Part shown: piece by piece, positions 43,206 to 52,009 of the stretch | Position numbering within the stretch: the first letter of the stretch is position 1 | Layout of the letters: every line of letters begins with the position of its first letter | DNA from: Clostridia bacterium | Lineage (GTDB): Bacteria > Bacillota > Clostridia > Oscillospirales > Acutalibacteraceae | Direction of reading: 5' to 3' | DNA length: 63,600 nucleotides | NCBI GenBank assembly: GCA_017474125.1 | Contig: JAFVIF010000044.1 | Coordinates: forward strand, 1-63,600 | Program-made: the position numbers and the translations under genes | Notes under the pieces: generated by a model | Seen by the model: only the letters and a program-made list of their open reading frames with translations | Databases searched by the model: none | Told to the model about the DNA's origin: nothing

Positions 43206-45095
43206 ATGGCAAAAAAGCAATTTAAGGCCGAGTCCAAACGACTGCTCGACCTTATGATTAACTCTATTTACACCAACAAGGAAATATTTTTACGAGAAAT
43301 AATTTCCAACGCAAGCGATGCTTCGGACAAGCTGCACTATCTTGCTCTTACCGATGAGGCCGCAAGGAGTAAAATGGGTGAACTGAAAATTAAAATTTCG
43401 GTTGACAAGGAAAACCGCACCCTGACCGTAGCCGATAACGGTATCGGTATGACTAAAGAGGAGCTGGAAAACAACCTTGGCACCATTTGCAAAAGCGGCT
43501 CGTTGCAGTTTAAGGAGAATATGAGCGAGGACGAGGAAAAGGACGCCGTTAATATTATAGGTCAGTTTGGCGTAGGCTTTTATTCCGCCTTTATGGTCAG
43601 CGATACCCTTACGGTTAAAACCCTTTCCTATAAGGATACTCAGGGCTACTGCTGGACAAGCAACGGCGCCGACGGCTACAGCATCAGCGAATGTGATAAG
43701 CAAAGCGTGGGCACCGAAATTATTATGCATTTAAAGGACGATACCGACGAGATTAAGTATTCCGATTTCCTTGCCGAATACCGTATTAAAAGCCTTGTTA
43801 AAACCTATTCCGATTACATACGCTATCCCATAATTATGGACGTAGAAAAGACCAAGGACGAGGGCGAGGGTGAAAATAAAACCACCGTTACCTATATTGA
43901 AACCGAAACCCTTAACAGTATGGTTCCCGTTTGGAAAAAGAGCAAGGCTGAGCAAACCGAGGAGGAGCTCAACCGTTTTTACAAGGACACCTTCTTTGAT
44001 TTTGAGGACCCCCTTATGACGGTAAGCATTGATGCCGAGGGTGTTGTTTCATATAAGGCGCTCCTTTACGTGCCTGCAAAAACCCCTTACGATTACTACA
44101 CCAAGGAATATGAAAAGGGACTCAAATTGTATTCAGGCGGCGTTATGATTATGGAAAAATGCTCCGATTTAATTCCCGAGCATTTCCGTTTCGTAAAGGG
44201 TGTTGTTGAAAGCGATGATTTATCCCTTAACATATCCCGTGAAATGCTTCAGCAGGACGCAGGACTTAAAACCATAGCCAAAAACATTGACAAAAAAATT
44301 CACTCCGAGCTTAAAAAGGCATTAAACAACGACCGCGAAAAATACGAAAAATTCTGGAGTGCCTTTGGTATTCAGCTCAAATACGGTGCCGTTGCTCAAT
44401 ACGGTATTTATAAGGACGCTCTTAAAGATTTACTGCTTTTCCATTCGGGAAATACAGGCAAGCTTATTACCATTGAGGAATACCTTAAAGCTATGCCCGA
44501 GGAGCAAAAGCATATTTACTATGCCTGCGGCGAAACGGTGCAGAAAATAAACAGCCTGCCTCAGGCAGAATTGGTACGCGCCAAGGGCTATGATATGCTT
44601 TGCCTTACCGACGAGGTTGACGAATTCCTTATGAACGTATTAAGGGAAGAAAACGGCAAGGATTACTGCTCCATAAACAGCGACAAGGCCGACCTATTGG
44701 ATGAAAACGAGGAGAAAAAGGCAGAGGAAACAGCCGAAGAAAACAAGGAGCTTCTCACCTTTGTTAAGGAAGCCTTGGGTATTGCCGACGTAATCATTTC
44801 CAAAAAGCTTAAAACCCACCCCGTTTGTCTTTCGGCAAAGGGCGGAATCACCCTTGAAATGGAAAAATACTTCGCTTCCCTTCCCGGTGAGGATAAGGAA
44901 AAGGTTAAGGCGGAACGTGTGCTTGAATTAAATGCCGACCATAACGCCTTTACCTCCTTAAGCGAAGCCTTTAAAACCGACAAGGAAAAGGCAAAAACTA
45001 TGGCAGAGGTGCTTTACGCAAGCGCGTTGCTTATTGCAGGAATGCCCATCGACGACCCCAGCGACTACGCGCAAAAAATCTGCTCCCTCTTTTAG
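43206..45095 (+). CDS. htpG: Molecular chaperone HtpG (Hsp90)
   Basis: The 629-residue protein is a full-length bacterial Hsp90, an ATP-driven dimeric chaperone for near-native proteins. The N-terminal ATPase shows Asn35 in NASDASDKL, DNGIGM with Asp77, and the lid GQFGVGFYSAFMV. The middle domain carries the catalytic-loop SREMLQQD (about 349-356). AGAGG lies before the ATG. An extended -10 (TG at 43165-43166, then TAAAAT at 43168-43173) lies upstream with a weak -35. No CIRCE element is near, so it is probably not in the HrcA regulon that lies just downstream on the other strand. Confidence 0.97.
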   Translation: MAKKQFKAESKRLLDLMINSIYTNKEIFLREIISNASDASDKLHYLALTDEAARSKMGELKIKISVDKENRTLTVADNGIGMTKEELENNLGTICKSGSLQFKENMSEDEEKDAVNIIGQFGVGFYSAFMVSDTLTVKTLSYKDTQGYCWTSNGADGYSISECDKQSVGTEIIMHLKDDTDEIKYSDFLAEYRIKSLVKTYSDYIRYPIIMDVEKTKDEGEGENKTTVTYIETETLNSMVPVWKKSKAEQTEEELNRFYKDTFFDFEDPLMTVSIDAEGVVSYKALLYVPAKTPYDYYTKEYEKGLKLYSGGVMIMEKCSDLIPEHFRFVKGVVESDDLSLNISREMLQQDAGLKTIAKNIDKKIHSELKKALNNDREKYEKFWSAFGIQLKYGAVAQYGIYKDALKDLLLFHSGNTGKLITIEEYLKAMPEEQKHIYYACGETVQKINSLPQAELVRAKGYDMLCLTDEVDEFLMNVLREENGKDYCSINSDKADLLDENEEKKAEETAEENKELLTFVKEALGIADVIISKKLKTHPVCLSAKGGITLEMEKYFASLPGEDKEKVKAERVLELNADHNAFTSLSEAFKTDKEKAKTMAEVLYASALLIAGMPIDDPSDYAQKICSLF

Positions 45096-45129
45096 TAATA
45101 ACTCTTAAAAGCCATTGCACAACAAACAA

Positions 45130-45156
45130 GCCGATACGGGTAATTTCCGTATCGGC
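45130..45156. terminator. Terminator between htpG and dnaJ
   Basis: GCCGATACGG (45130-45139) pairs with CCGTATCGGC (45147-45156), 7-base loop, followed by a T-rich tract towards dnaJ. It lies between the convergent ends. Confidence 0.85.
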
Positions 45157-45183
45157 TTCTTACTGCTTTCAGCAAAAAATTTT

Positions 45184-46347
45184 TTATTCACCAAAAAGCT
45201 CCTTAACCTTATCAAAGAAGGTTTTGCGCTTTTTATGGTTGGAATCGGTCAAGGACTTTTCAAATTCCAAAAGCTTTGCCCGTTGCTCCTTGTTAAGGTC
45301 ACGGGGCACCTCTACTATAATTTTTACGTATTCGTCACCGTAGCCCGAATAGTTAAGACGCTTTATACCCTTACCGCGAAGCTTAAATTCATCTCCCGGC
45401 TGTGTGCCCTCGTGAATACTGAATTTTGCCTTACCGTCAAGGGTGGGCACCGTAATTTCACCGCCCAAGGTAGCCTGAGCATAGGTTATGGGCACCTCGC
45501 AGAAAATGTCAAAGCCCTCACGCTCAAAAATAGGATGGGGACGAACCGAAACGGTAATGTTAAGGTCACCTGCGGGGCCGCCGTTAAAACCTGCATCACC
45601 GCCGCCGCGAAGGGTCATACTCTGACCGTCGTCAATACCTGCAGGAATGTCGATAAGCTTTTCAAAGGTGTTTCTTACTCTACCCTTACCCGCACACTTT
45701 CGGCAGGGCTTATCGATAGTTTTACCCGCACCGCGGCATTTTTCACAAACCTGCTGTGTTTGAATTGTTCCGAAGGGGGTGCGCTGACCCATTACAACCT
45801 GACCGCTTCCGTGACAGTTGGGACAGGTTTTAACCTGAGTACCTTTTTCGGCACCGCTTCCGCCGCATTCGTCGCAGGCTTCGTTTCGGGTAACCTTTAT
45901 GTTCTTTTTACAGCCCTTTGCCGCTTCGTCAAAGGAAATAACAACGTTTGTTGCAGTATCGGCGCCGCGACGGGGAGCATTTGGGTCACGACGTCTGCCG
46001 CCGCCAAAGCCACCGCCAAACATAGAGCCTAATATATCGCCCAAATCACCGAAATCGCCAAAGCCGCCGCCAAAACCGCCGCCAAAGGGATTGCCACCCT
46101 GACCCGCGCCGAAATTAGGGTCTACGCCTGCGTGACCGAATTGGTCGTAGCGCGCCCTTTTTTCTTTATCGGAAAGAATTTCATAGGCTTCGTTTACCTC
46201 TTTAAAATTCTTTTCCGCCTCGGCATCTCCGGGATGAAGGTCGGGGTGATATTTTTTTGCCGCCTTACGGTAGGCCTTTTTCAGTTCATCGTCGCTAACA
46301 CCCTTGTCAACGCCCAAAACCTCGTAATAATCTCTCTTATCAGCCAC
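45184..46347 (-). CDS. dnaJ: Chaperone DnaJ (Hsp40)
   Basis: DnaJ delivers clients to DnaK and stimulates its ATPase. The 387-residue protein is a class I Hsp40: a J domain with HPD at 34-36, a Gly/Phe-rich linker (about 75-120), four CxxCxGxG zinc repeats ([32 protein letters not shown], about 150-215), and the C-terminal peptide-binding domain. The start is a GTG at 46347 with GGAGCG seven bases upstream (46355-46360). A 551-base inserted element separates it from dnaK, so read-through from the hrcA promoter must cross that element. Confidence 0.98.
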   Translation of the reverse strand: MADKRDYYEVLGVDKGVSDDELKKAYRKAAKKYHPDLHPGDAEAEKNFKEVNEAYEILSDKEKRARYDQFGHAGVDPNFGAGQGGNPFGGGFGGGFGDFGDLGDILGSMFGGGFGGGRRRDPNAPRRGADTATNVVISFDEAAKGCKKNIKVTRNEACDECGGSGAEKGTQVKTCPNCHGSGQVVMGQRTPFGTIQTQQVCEKCRGAGKTIDKPCRKCAGKGRVRNTFEKLIDIPAGIDDGQSMTLRGGGDAGFNGGPAGDLNITVSVRPHPIFEREGFDIFCEVPITYAQATLGGEITVPTLDGKAKFSIHEGTQPGDEFKLRGKGIKRLNYSGYGDEYVKIIVEVPRDLNKEQRAKLLEFEKSLTDSNHKKRKTFFDKVKELFGE

Positions 46348-46370
46348 TTGTTTTCGCTCCTAGTTTAATT

Positions 46371-46921
46371 AGGATTTAGGATTTAGGATTTGGGATTTAG
46401 GGATACATTCCTTTAGCCTTTCTAAAAGCCATGATTATATTCCAATTCCTAAAATCCAAAGCCTTTTCATATTAAGATTTAAGGTATATCTTTACAATTT
46501 TTTAGTTCCTAATTTATTTATAATTGCGCTAATCATTTTACCGATTTCTTCCAACAGTAGCATTACTGTCGCTATGTCCGAATCTGATAAATAACCAAGC
46601 CTTTTGCATATTAATAATTGCGTAGTAATTTCTGCATTGGATCCTCTTGCTATAGCCAAGAAGTTTATATATTCTTTGGTAGATATTCTTGCATATCCTT
46701 CTGCAATATTAGACGGCACAGAAACAGCCGCTCGTCTGATTTGAGGAATCAATCCAAATCTTTCGCAATCCGGAATTTTCAATGTCACACGATATACCTC
46801 TTCTACCATATCCATTGACTTTTGCCATACTTTAAGTTCGGTATAGGGAGTTTTATCCATAATTTTATTACAAGAATTCGGGGTTAGTTCCCTAACCCCT
46901 AATTCCTAAATCCTAAATCCT
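46371..46921 (-). mobile_element. S23/four-helix-bundle element with 33-base terminal inverted repeats
   Basis: The element begins with tandem AGGATTT heptamers at 46371-46403 and ends with their inverse at 46889-46921. The two 33-base arms match perfectly over the outer 18 bases and differ at few later positions. The right arm reaches the first base of the dnaK stop codon and the left arm stops ten bases short of the dnaJ ribosome site, so the insertion fits between the two genes without harming either. It encodes only a four-helix-bundle protein. A third, partial copy of the repeat (about 46450-46461) lies just inside the left end. No transposase is present. Confidence 0.8.
46492..46860 (-). 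CDS. Four-helix-bundle protein (23S rRNA intervening-sequence/S23 family)
   Basis: The 122-residue protein matches the S23 four-helix-bundle family: LKVWQKSMDMVEEVYRVT (9-26), the signature PQIRRAAVSVPSNIAEGYAR (39-58), and REYIN/EYINFLAIARGSNAE in helix three. Such proteins are encoded within intervening sequences of 23S rRNA genes and in short repeat-flanked elements elsewhere, form pentamers, and have no proven function; the diversity-generating retroelement protein Avd shares the fold. The gene is clearly richer in A and T than dnaK and dnaJ, a sign of separate origin. No reverse transcriptase or template repeat is near. Confidence 0.92.
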   Translation of the reverse strand: MDKTPYTELKVWQKSMDMVEEVYRVTLKIPDCERFGLIPQIRRAAVSVPSNIAEGYARISTKEYINFLAIARGSNAEITTQLLICKRLGYLSDSDIATVMLLLEEIGKMISAIINKLGTKKL

Positions 46922-48753
46922 TATTTGTTATCGTCCACGTCAGAGAAGTCTGCATCGTATACGTTGTTGTCTGCACCGCCCTGAGGATTAGCGCCGCCCT
47001 GAGCCGCCTGCTGTGCTTCTGCGGCAGCCTTGTAAACCTTTTCGCTTACTGCGTAAATTTCCTTCTGAAGTCCTTCACTTGCAGCCTTAATAGCCTCGAT
47101 ATCGGTGCCCTTCAGCGCTTCCTTAAGCGCCTCCTTGGCAGTTTCAATCTTGCCCTTTTCCTCATCGCTTAATTTATCACCGAACTCGTTTACGGTTTTT
47201 TCGGTTTGATAAATCATTTGGTCGGCACCGTTTCTGATGTCAACCTCTTCTCTGCGCTTCTTGTCCTCGCTTTCGTACTGAGCGGCTTCTTGTACAGCCT
47301 TCTCAATATCCTCCTTAGACATATTGGTGTTAGAGGTAATGGTGATGGACTGCTCCTTGCCTGTACCTAAATCCTTGGCGGATACGTTAACGATACCGTT
47401 AGCGTCAATATCGAAGGTTACCTCAATCTGGGGGATTCCGCGGGGAGCAGGAGCAATACCGTCAAGGTGGAATACACCGAGCTGCTTATTGTCTCTCGCA
47501 AATTCTCTCTCACCCTGTAAAACGTTTACCTCAACAGAGGTCTGACCGTCAGCAGCGGTAGAGAAAATCTGGCTCTTTTTGGTGGGGATGGTGGTGTTTC
47601 TGTCAATAACCTTGGTGCAAACACCGCCCATGGTTTCAATACCCAAGGAAAGAGGAGTTACGTCAAGGAGAAGAAGACCCTTAACGTCGCCGCCAAGCAC
47701 ACCGCCCTGAAGTGCGGCGCCTAAAGCAACACATTCGTCGGGGTTAATGCCCTTAAAGGGCTCTGCACCGATAAAGTTTTTAACGGCTTCCTGTACGGCG
47801 GGGATTCTTGAAGAACCGCCTACCATAAGAACCTTATTGATTTCGCTCTTCTGAAGTCCCGAATCGGCAAGCGCCTGACGAACGGGGCCCATGGTAGCCT
47901 CTACAAGGTCAGCGGTGAGCTCGTTAAACTTAGCTCTTGTAATGGTGGTTTCAAAATGCTTAGGACCGGTAGCATCAGCGGTAATAAAGGGAAGATTAAC
48001 GTCGGCGGTGGTCATACCTGAAAGGTCAATTTTAGCCTTTTCTGCCGCTTCCTTAATACGCTGCATAGCCATTTTATCACCGGAAAGGTCAATTCCCTGC
48101 TCAGCCTTAAAGGTTGCAACGATATAGTCCATAACGCGCTTGTCGAAGTCGTCACCGCCAAGACGGTTGTTACCTGCGGTAGCCAAAACCTCTTGAACGC
48201 CGTCGCCCATTTCAATAATGGAAACGTCGAAGGTACCGCCGCCAAGGTCGTAAACCATAACCTTCTGGTCGTCTTCCTTATCAATAGAATAAGCAAGAGC
48301 AGCCGCGGTAGGCTCGTTAATAATACGCTTTACCTCAAGGCCTGCAATTTTACCTGCATCCTTGGTTGCCTGACGCTGAGCGTCGGTAAAGTAAGCGGGA
48401 ACGGTAATAACGGCTTCGGTAACGGTAGTACCGAGATAGCTTTCGGCATCAGCCTTAAGCTTCTGAAGAATAATAGCCGATATTTCCTGAGGGGTATAGT
48501 TTTTGCCGTCGATTTCTACTGTATTGGCAGTACCCATATCACGCTTAATGGAGCTGATGGTTCTGTCGGGGTTGGTAATAGCCTGACGCTTTGCAACCTG
48601 ACCTACCATTCTTTCACCTGTCTTGGAAAATGCAACTACGGAAGGAGTAGTTCTTCCGCCCTCGGCGTTAGGAATAACAACGGCCTCGCCGCCCTCCATA
48701 ACTGCTACGCAAGAGTTAGTTGTACCAAGGTCAATACCAATAATTTTACCCAT
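46921..48753 (-). CDS. dnaK: Chaperone DnaK (Hsp70)
   Basis: DnaK binds exposed hydrophobic peptides in an ATP-controlled cycle with DnaJ and GrpE. The 610-residue protein has the ATPase start [18 protein letters not shown] (4-21), the [11 protein letters not shown] motif (about 168-178), the linker [14 protein letters not shown], and a C-terminal lid ending in the family-typical acidic [17 protein letters not shown] lies before the ATG. It has the shorter ATPase subdomain typical of Gram-positives. The stop codon directly abuts the inserted S23 element. Confidence 0.98.
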   Translation of the reverse strand: MGKIIGIDLGTTNSCVAVMEGGEAVVIPNAEGGRTTPSVVAFSKTGERMVGQVAKRQAITNPDRTISSIKRDMGTANTVEIDGKNYTPQEISAIILQKLKADAESYLGTTVTEAVITVPAYFTDAQRQATKDAGKIAGLEVKRIINEPTAAALAYSIDKEDDQKVMVYDLGGGTFDVSIIEMGDGVQEVLATAGNNRLGGDDFDKRVMDYIVATFKAEQGIDLSGDKMAMQRIKEAAEKAKIDLSGMTTADVNLPFITADATGPKHFETTITRAKFNELTADLVEATMGPVRQALADSGLQKSEINKVLMVGGSSRIPAVQEAVKNFIGAEPFKGINPDECVALGAALQGGVLGGDVKGLLLLDVTPLSLGIETMGGVCTKVIDRNTTIPTKKSQIFSTAADGQTSVEVNVLQGEREFARDNKQLGVFHLDGIAPAPRGIPQIEVTFDIDANGIVNVSAKDLGTGKEQSITITSNTNMSKEDIEKAVQEAAQYESEDKKRREEVDIRNGADQMIYQTEKTVNEFGDKLSDEEKGKIETAKEALKEALKGTDIEAIKAASEGLQKEIYAVSEKVYKAAAEAQQAAQGGANPQGGADNNVYDADFSDVDDNK

Positions 48754-48783
48754 AATAATTTCTCCTTTTAATATATAAATGTT

Positions 48784-49311
48784 TTAGTTAGCTACTTTAA
48801 CCATTGCGGCGCGGATAACGGTGTCACCAAGCTTATATCCCTGCTGCAATACCTCGGCGATAACGTTTTCGCCCAAGGCCTCGTCCTCAATGTGCATAAC
48901 CGCCTCGTGGAGGTTGGGATTAAATTCATCCCCCACCTTTGCCAATTCGATAACGCCCATTTTTTCGGGTGTTGCCAGAAACTGCTTAATAATCATTTCA
49001 AGACCCTTGCAGTAATCCTCGCCCGAAGCGTCGGCCGCTACAGCTCTGCCTGCATTGTCAAGCACAGAAAGGAATTCCTTAAACATACTTGCCTTTGCAT
49101 ATTCGGCAACGCTGAGCCTTTCACGCTCTGTTCTCTTTTTAAAGTTGTCGAACTCAGCGGCTGTTCTTTTTAAAAGGTCTTTGGTTTTATTAAGCTCGTT
49201 TTCCAGCTTTTCCAGCTTTTCATCCTTTTTAGCCTTTTTGGCCTTTTTTTCTTCCTTTACAGGCTCGGCCTCAACCTCTGCCGTATCCTGCTTCTTTTCG
49301 TTTTCCTGCAT
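48784..49311 (-). CDS. grpE: Nucleotide exchange factor GrpE
   Basis: GrpE dimers open the DnaK nucleotide pocket to release ADP. The 175-residue protein has a long charged coiled-coil N-terminus (KKAKKAKKDEKLEKLENEL, about 23-41) and the conserved core: AAEFDNFKKRTERER, GMEMI-like KGLEMIIKQF, and the wing GDEFNPNLHEAV with VLQQGYKLGDTVIRAAMVKV. AGGAGGCG precedes the ATG. It lies between hrcA (14-base gap) and dnaK in the standard order. Confidence 0.97.
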   Translation of the reverse strand: MQENEKKQDTAEVEAEPVKEEKKAKKAKKDEKLEKLENELNKTKDLLKRTAAEFDNFKKRTERERLSVAEYAKASMFKEFLSVLDNAGRAVAADASGEDYCKGLEMIIKQFLATPEKMGVIELAKVGDEFNPNLHEAVMHIEDEALGENVIAEVLQQGYKLGDTVIRAAMVKVAN

Positions 49312-49325
49312 ATCTGCGCCTCCTG

Positions 49326-50357
49326 TTATTCTGCAAATTCAAGATTTTCAGTCATAAGCTTGCTTACCTTTAAGGATACGTAAGCAATGCTTGAAAGGAT
49401 TCGTCCGTAGGACATTCTGGTAGGCCCTATAACACCGAGCCTGCCGAGTAACGAGCCCTTGGGGCCGTAGGGGGCAACTACAAGGGTGGAGCTGTCAAGC
49501 TCGCTATAGCCCGTTGTACTGCCGAATATTACCGCCGCCTTTTCCGCGGGCTTGCTTATAAGTGACAGTATACCCTCTTTCCTTTCAATAAAGGAAATAA
49601 GCTCCTGCTTATAGCTGTTGCCTGCAAATACCGAATACAGAAAGGATTCGCCTGCAAGCTCAATGCTGGATTTTCCCATATCCTTTATCATATCGAATAT
49701 GGCGGCAATTATGGGGGAAAACTCAAGAGCGTTAGCCCCTGCGTTATAAAGCAGGTTCTGCATTTGCACCGCCGTCATTTCCCACATAGCCTTTCCCTCA
49801 ATTCCGCCCTTTATAAGTGCGGTCAGTCTATCAAGCTTTTCCTTTGTAAGGACGGCTCCGCTTTTACAAAGCTTACTTAAGGCGCGGGAATCGGAGGTAA
49901 ATACCACCATCATAACCAGCCGCTCACCCATTGGGATAACCTCTACCCGCTTTACAGTCATATTATCATCGGCAATTTTAGCACAAAAGGCGGGAAGACC
50001 CGTAATGGAGCTTAATATTTTGGCCGCCGTTAAGGGGAGGCTTTCGGGCTCAACGCTTGCCTTTTCAAGGTAGGTGTCAACCGTTTGCTTTAAGGCTTCG
50101 GGCAGGCTTTCCTCGTTCATAAGACTGTTAACGTAAAACTCGTAGCCCTTGCCCGTAGGCACTCTTCCTGCCGAGGTGTGAGGCTGGCAGAGATAGCCAA
50201 GAGTGCACAAATCGCTCATTTCGTTTCTGAGCGTTGCCGAGGAGGGAGCGTTTTCAAGGGTGGTAGTAAGCCACTTTGAGCCCACAGGCTCCCCCGTGGC
50301 AATATGATATTTAACTATTGCCGCAAGTATTGCCTGCTTGCGCGGTGTCAATTCCAC
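49326..50357 (-). CDS. hrcA: Heat-inducible transcription repressor HrcA
   Basis: HrcA binds CIRCE elements and represses hrcA-grpE-dnaK-dnaJ until heat or unfolded proteins draw GroEL away. The 343-residue protein has an N-terminal winged helix (ATLRNEMSDLCTLGYLCQPH near 56) with HTSAGRVPT directly after it, and a C-terminal GAF-like dimerisation domain with SSTLVVAPYG. The start is the GTG at 50357, eight bases after AGGAG (50366-50370); a GTG at 50366 overlaps that ribosome site and is unlikely. Its own promoter carries the CIRCE element, so the operon is autoregulated. Confidence 0.97.
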   Translation of the reverse strand: MELTPRKQAILAAIVKYHIATGEPVGSKWLTTTLENAPSSATLRNEMSDLCTLGYLCQPHTSAGRVPTGKGYEFYVNSLMNEESLPEALKQTVDTYLEKASVEPESLPLTAAKILSSITGLPAFCAKIADDNMTVKRVEVIPMGERLVMMVVFTSDSRALSKLCKSGAVLTKEKLDRLTALIKGGIEGKAMWEMTAVQMQNLLYNAGANALEFSPIIAAIFDMIKDMGKSSIELAGESFLYSVFAGNSYKQELISFIERKEGILSLISKPAEKAAVIFGSTTGYSELDSSTLVVAPYGPKGSLLGRLGVIGPTRMSYGRILSSIAYVSLKVSKLMTENLEFAE

Positions 50358-50378
50358 TTCCCTCACTCCTTTTTTAAA

Positions 50379-50405
50379 TTAGCACTCTACACCCGAGAGT
50401 GCTAA
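50379..50405. promoter_or_regulatory. CIRCE operator
   Basis: TTAGCACTC (50379-50387), nine bases, GAGTGCTAA (50397-50405): an exact CIRCE inverted repeat in the hrcA leader, the binding site of HrcA. Confidence 0.98.
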
Positions 50406-50415
50406 CCGTAGTTAT

Positions 50416-50444
50416 ACTATACCCTTATTTTTCCCATTTGTCAA
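50416..50444 (-). promoter_or_regulatory. Sigma-A promoter of the hrcA operon
   Basis: On the minus strand perfect TTGACA (50439-50444), 17 bases, TATAGT (50416-50421), followed directly by the CIRCE element. Confidence 0.88.
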
Positions 50445-50504
50445 TAGATTTTTATGAATTTTTTGAAAACTTTTTTGACTTTCTCTGACCTTTAAAAATA
50501 ATTA

Positions 50505-50533
50505 GTGACAAATTGCCTTGGCCGTGGTATACT
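50505..50533 (+). promoter_or_regulatory. Sigma-A promoter of the hypothetical gene at 50568
   Basis: GTGACA (50505-50510), 17 bases, TATACT (50528-50533), 34 bases before the ATG. Confidence 0.6.
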
Positions 50534-50567
50534 ACCTATATAAAGTTTTATTATTGGTGGTATTATT

Positions 50568-51290
50568 ATGTATTACGAATCTTTAATTAAATATCTTTCC
50601 CCTTATTTTGACGAGCTTGGCATTACCGAAAACGGGGACGGCAGCTTTACCGGCAAAAACAGCACCTTCCGCGTTACTTATAACCAAGCAACCAAGTGCT
50701 ACAACCTTATATTAATTGACGGCGAAGCAGAAAACGTTATCGGCGCTTATCTTTTCGACGAAACCCAAACCGAAAAGGATACCGAAAGCGTTGCTATGGA
50801 CTTTGCCGATACCCTTCGCAAAAAGCTTGGCGTAGCAAAAAAGCGCAACGCTCAGGCTATTGAGCTCCCCAGCGACGAGGGCGGCGAAAACGTAAGCCTT
50901 TCCGGTCTTACCCAAAAGCTTTTGGCCTTCTTTCCTCAGCACAAGGAAACCTACAAGCTTCATTGCTCCGAATACGGCAGATTTTTAACCGTCGATTTTT
51001 ACAAGGAATACCTTATCCCCTCAGTAAAGGCCTTACTTGCTTCAGGCAACAAAAAGCAGATTAAAAAATTTTATGATGCCATGACCGATATTTACGTTCA
51101 CGGCGATAACGAGACCATGCCCTTTACCGTTGCCGTTGTTTCTGCCGCCGTTTACGACAACCCCGAGCTTAAGGGAAACGCAACAGAAGCAACAAAGGCC
51201 GATTGCGCCACCTTCGCTCAGAATATTTCTAATTTCTGTGACAAAATTAAGTCGAGTAAAAAGCTTCGCAACGCACTTGTAAAAAAATAA
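50568..51290 (+). CDS. Hypothetical cytoplasmic protein
   Basis: No family recognised. The 240-residue soluble protein has two apparent parts: an N-terminal alpha/beta part (1-85, with FTGKNSTFRVTYNQATKCYN and IGAYLFDE) and a mostly helical C-terminal part (about 105-240, with FYKEYLIPSVKALL and KKFYDAMTDIYVHGD). No signal peptide or membrane segment is seen. GGTGG precedes the ATG, and a strong terminator follows, so it is a single-gene unit divergent from hrcA. Codon use is like the neighbouring genes, consistent with a long-resident gene. The wide spacing of conserved-looking aromatic residues suggests a binding rather than catalytic role, but this is a guess. Confidence 0.8.
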   Translation: MYYESLIKYLSPYFDELGITENGDGSFTGKNSTFRVTYNQATKCYNLILIDGEAENVIGAYLFDETQTEKDTESVAMDFADTLRKKLGVAKKRNAQAIELPSDEGGENVSLSGLTQKLLAFFPQHKETYKLHCSEYGRFLTVDFYKEYLIPSVKALLASGNKKQIKKFYDAMTDIYVHGDNETMPFTVAVVSAAVYDNPELKGNATEATKADCATFAQNISNFCDKIKSSKKLRNALVKK

Positions 51291-51305
51291 GATATACTAA
51301 AAAGC

Positions 51306-51338
51306 ATACCCCTGAGATATTAAAAATCTCAGGGGTAT
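51306..51338. terminator. Bidirectional terminator
   Basis: ATACCCCTGAGAT (51306-51318) pairs perfectly with ATCTCAGGGGTAT (51326-51338), with a T tract after and As before. Confidence 0.92.
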
Positions 51339-51356
51339 TTTTTATTTTTTCACGTA

Positions 51357-51725
51357 TTATATATGATTTAAGGAGCCAAGGTCAATAATATCGCAGTAAA
51401 TAAGCTTATAACCCAAATTACTCTCACCGTCACGCTCGAAAAGGGACACCGCATCTCCCTTGCCCGTTTCGGTATCCACCTTGGTGAAAACCGTAAAGGT
51501 GCCGTCGGCATTTTCGGTGTAATTCTCAACCTTATGGGTGGTTATTCCGCTAAGGTGATTAAGAATATTTTCAAATCTGCCTGCCAGCACAAGGGCCTTG
51601 TCGGGAACGGCTTCAGCCGCAATTTCGTCGGGATACGCTTCGGGAGCAGCGTACTTATTAACGTAATAAAAGGAGGCAAAAACAAAAAGATGTACAGCAA
51701 AATATATTGCTAAAAGCTTTTTCAT
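51357..51725 (-). CDS. Hypothetical exported or membrane-anchored protein
   Basis: The 122-residue protein starts MKKLLAIYFAVHLFVFASFYYVNKY, a short basic stretch and one hydrophobic helix that is either a signal peptide or an anchor. The remainder is a small outside domain with acidic residues and a beta pattern (DGTFTVFTKVDTETGKGDAV, YKLIYCDIIDL). GGAGG lies nine bases before the ATG at 51725; a TTG one codon earlier is possible. It is alone, between a bidirectional terminator and a long AT-rich gap. Function unknown. Confidence 0.7.
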   Translation of the reverse strand: MKKLLAIYFAVHLFVFASFYYVNKYAAPEAYPDEIAAEAVPDKALVLAGRFENILNHLSGITTHKVENYTENADGTFTVFTKVDTETGKGDAVSLFERDGESNLGYKLIYCDIIDLGSLNHI

Positions 51726-51919
51726 CAATATTTTCCTCCCTTACTACATATACTGTATATTAATATTATACACACTATATATAGGGATTCTACATCAAAA
51801 GGATTACATTTTGGTTACAATCTTGTTACACACCACAATATGTAGTGGTGCCAATTTAACACTTTAAAGCATTTCTGTACCGTTTACACAAAAACTGTTA
51901 AACTTTTTTAAAAAATATG
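51726..51919. other. Gene-free AT-rich spacer upstream of the EF-G paralogue
   Basis: About 190 bases without a supported gene. It holds a hairpin CACCAC (51831-51836) with GTGGTG (51845-51850) and several alternating AT stretches that could serve the minus-strand gene as promoter, none convincing. Confidence 0.5.
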
Positions 51920-51948
51920 TTGATTATCACAATAAATTATGGTATACT
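51920..51948 (+). promoter_or_regulatory. Sigma-A promoter of the EF-G paralogue
   Basis: TTGATT (51920-51925), 17 bases, TATACT (51943-51948). Confidence 0.7.
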
Positions 51949-51966
51949 TGGTTTATAATAAAAAAT

Positions 51967-51984
51967 AAGCCGTACTTTCGGCTT
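51967..51984 (+). promoter_or_regulatory. Leader hairpin before the EF-G paralogue
   Basis: AAGCCG (51967-51972) pairs with CGGCTT (51979-51984) and a short T run follows, giving a weak terminator-like hairpin within the leader. It could attenuate transcription or merely protect the 5' end. Confidence 0.4.
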
Positions 51985-52009
51985 TTTCTCAATAAAAGGG
52001 AGTGTCATT

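Noticed and set aside
43206-45095. htpG as a member of the HrcA regulon
   Set aside because: No CIRCE-like inverted repeat was found upstream of htpG; the only CIRCE is at 50379-50405.
46492-46860. Avd protein of a diversity-generating retroelement
   Set aside because: The fold is shared, but no reverse transcriptase, template repeat or variable repeat is near; the inverted heptamer ends fit an S23-type element better.
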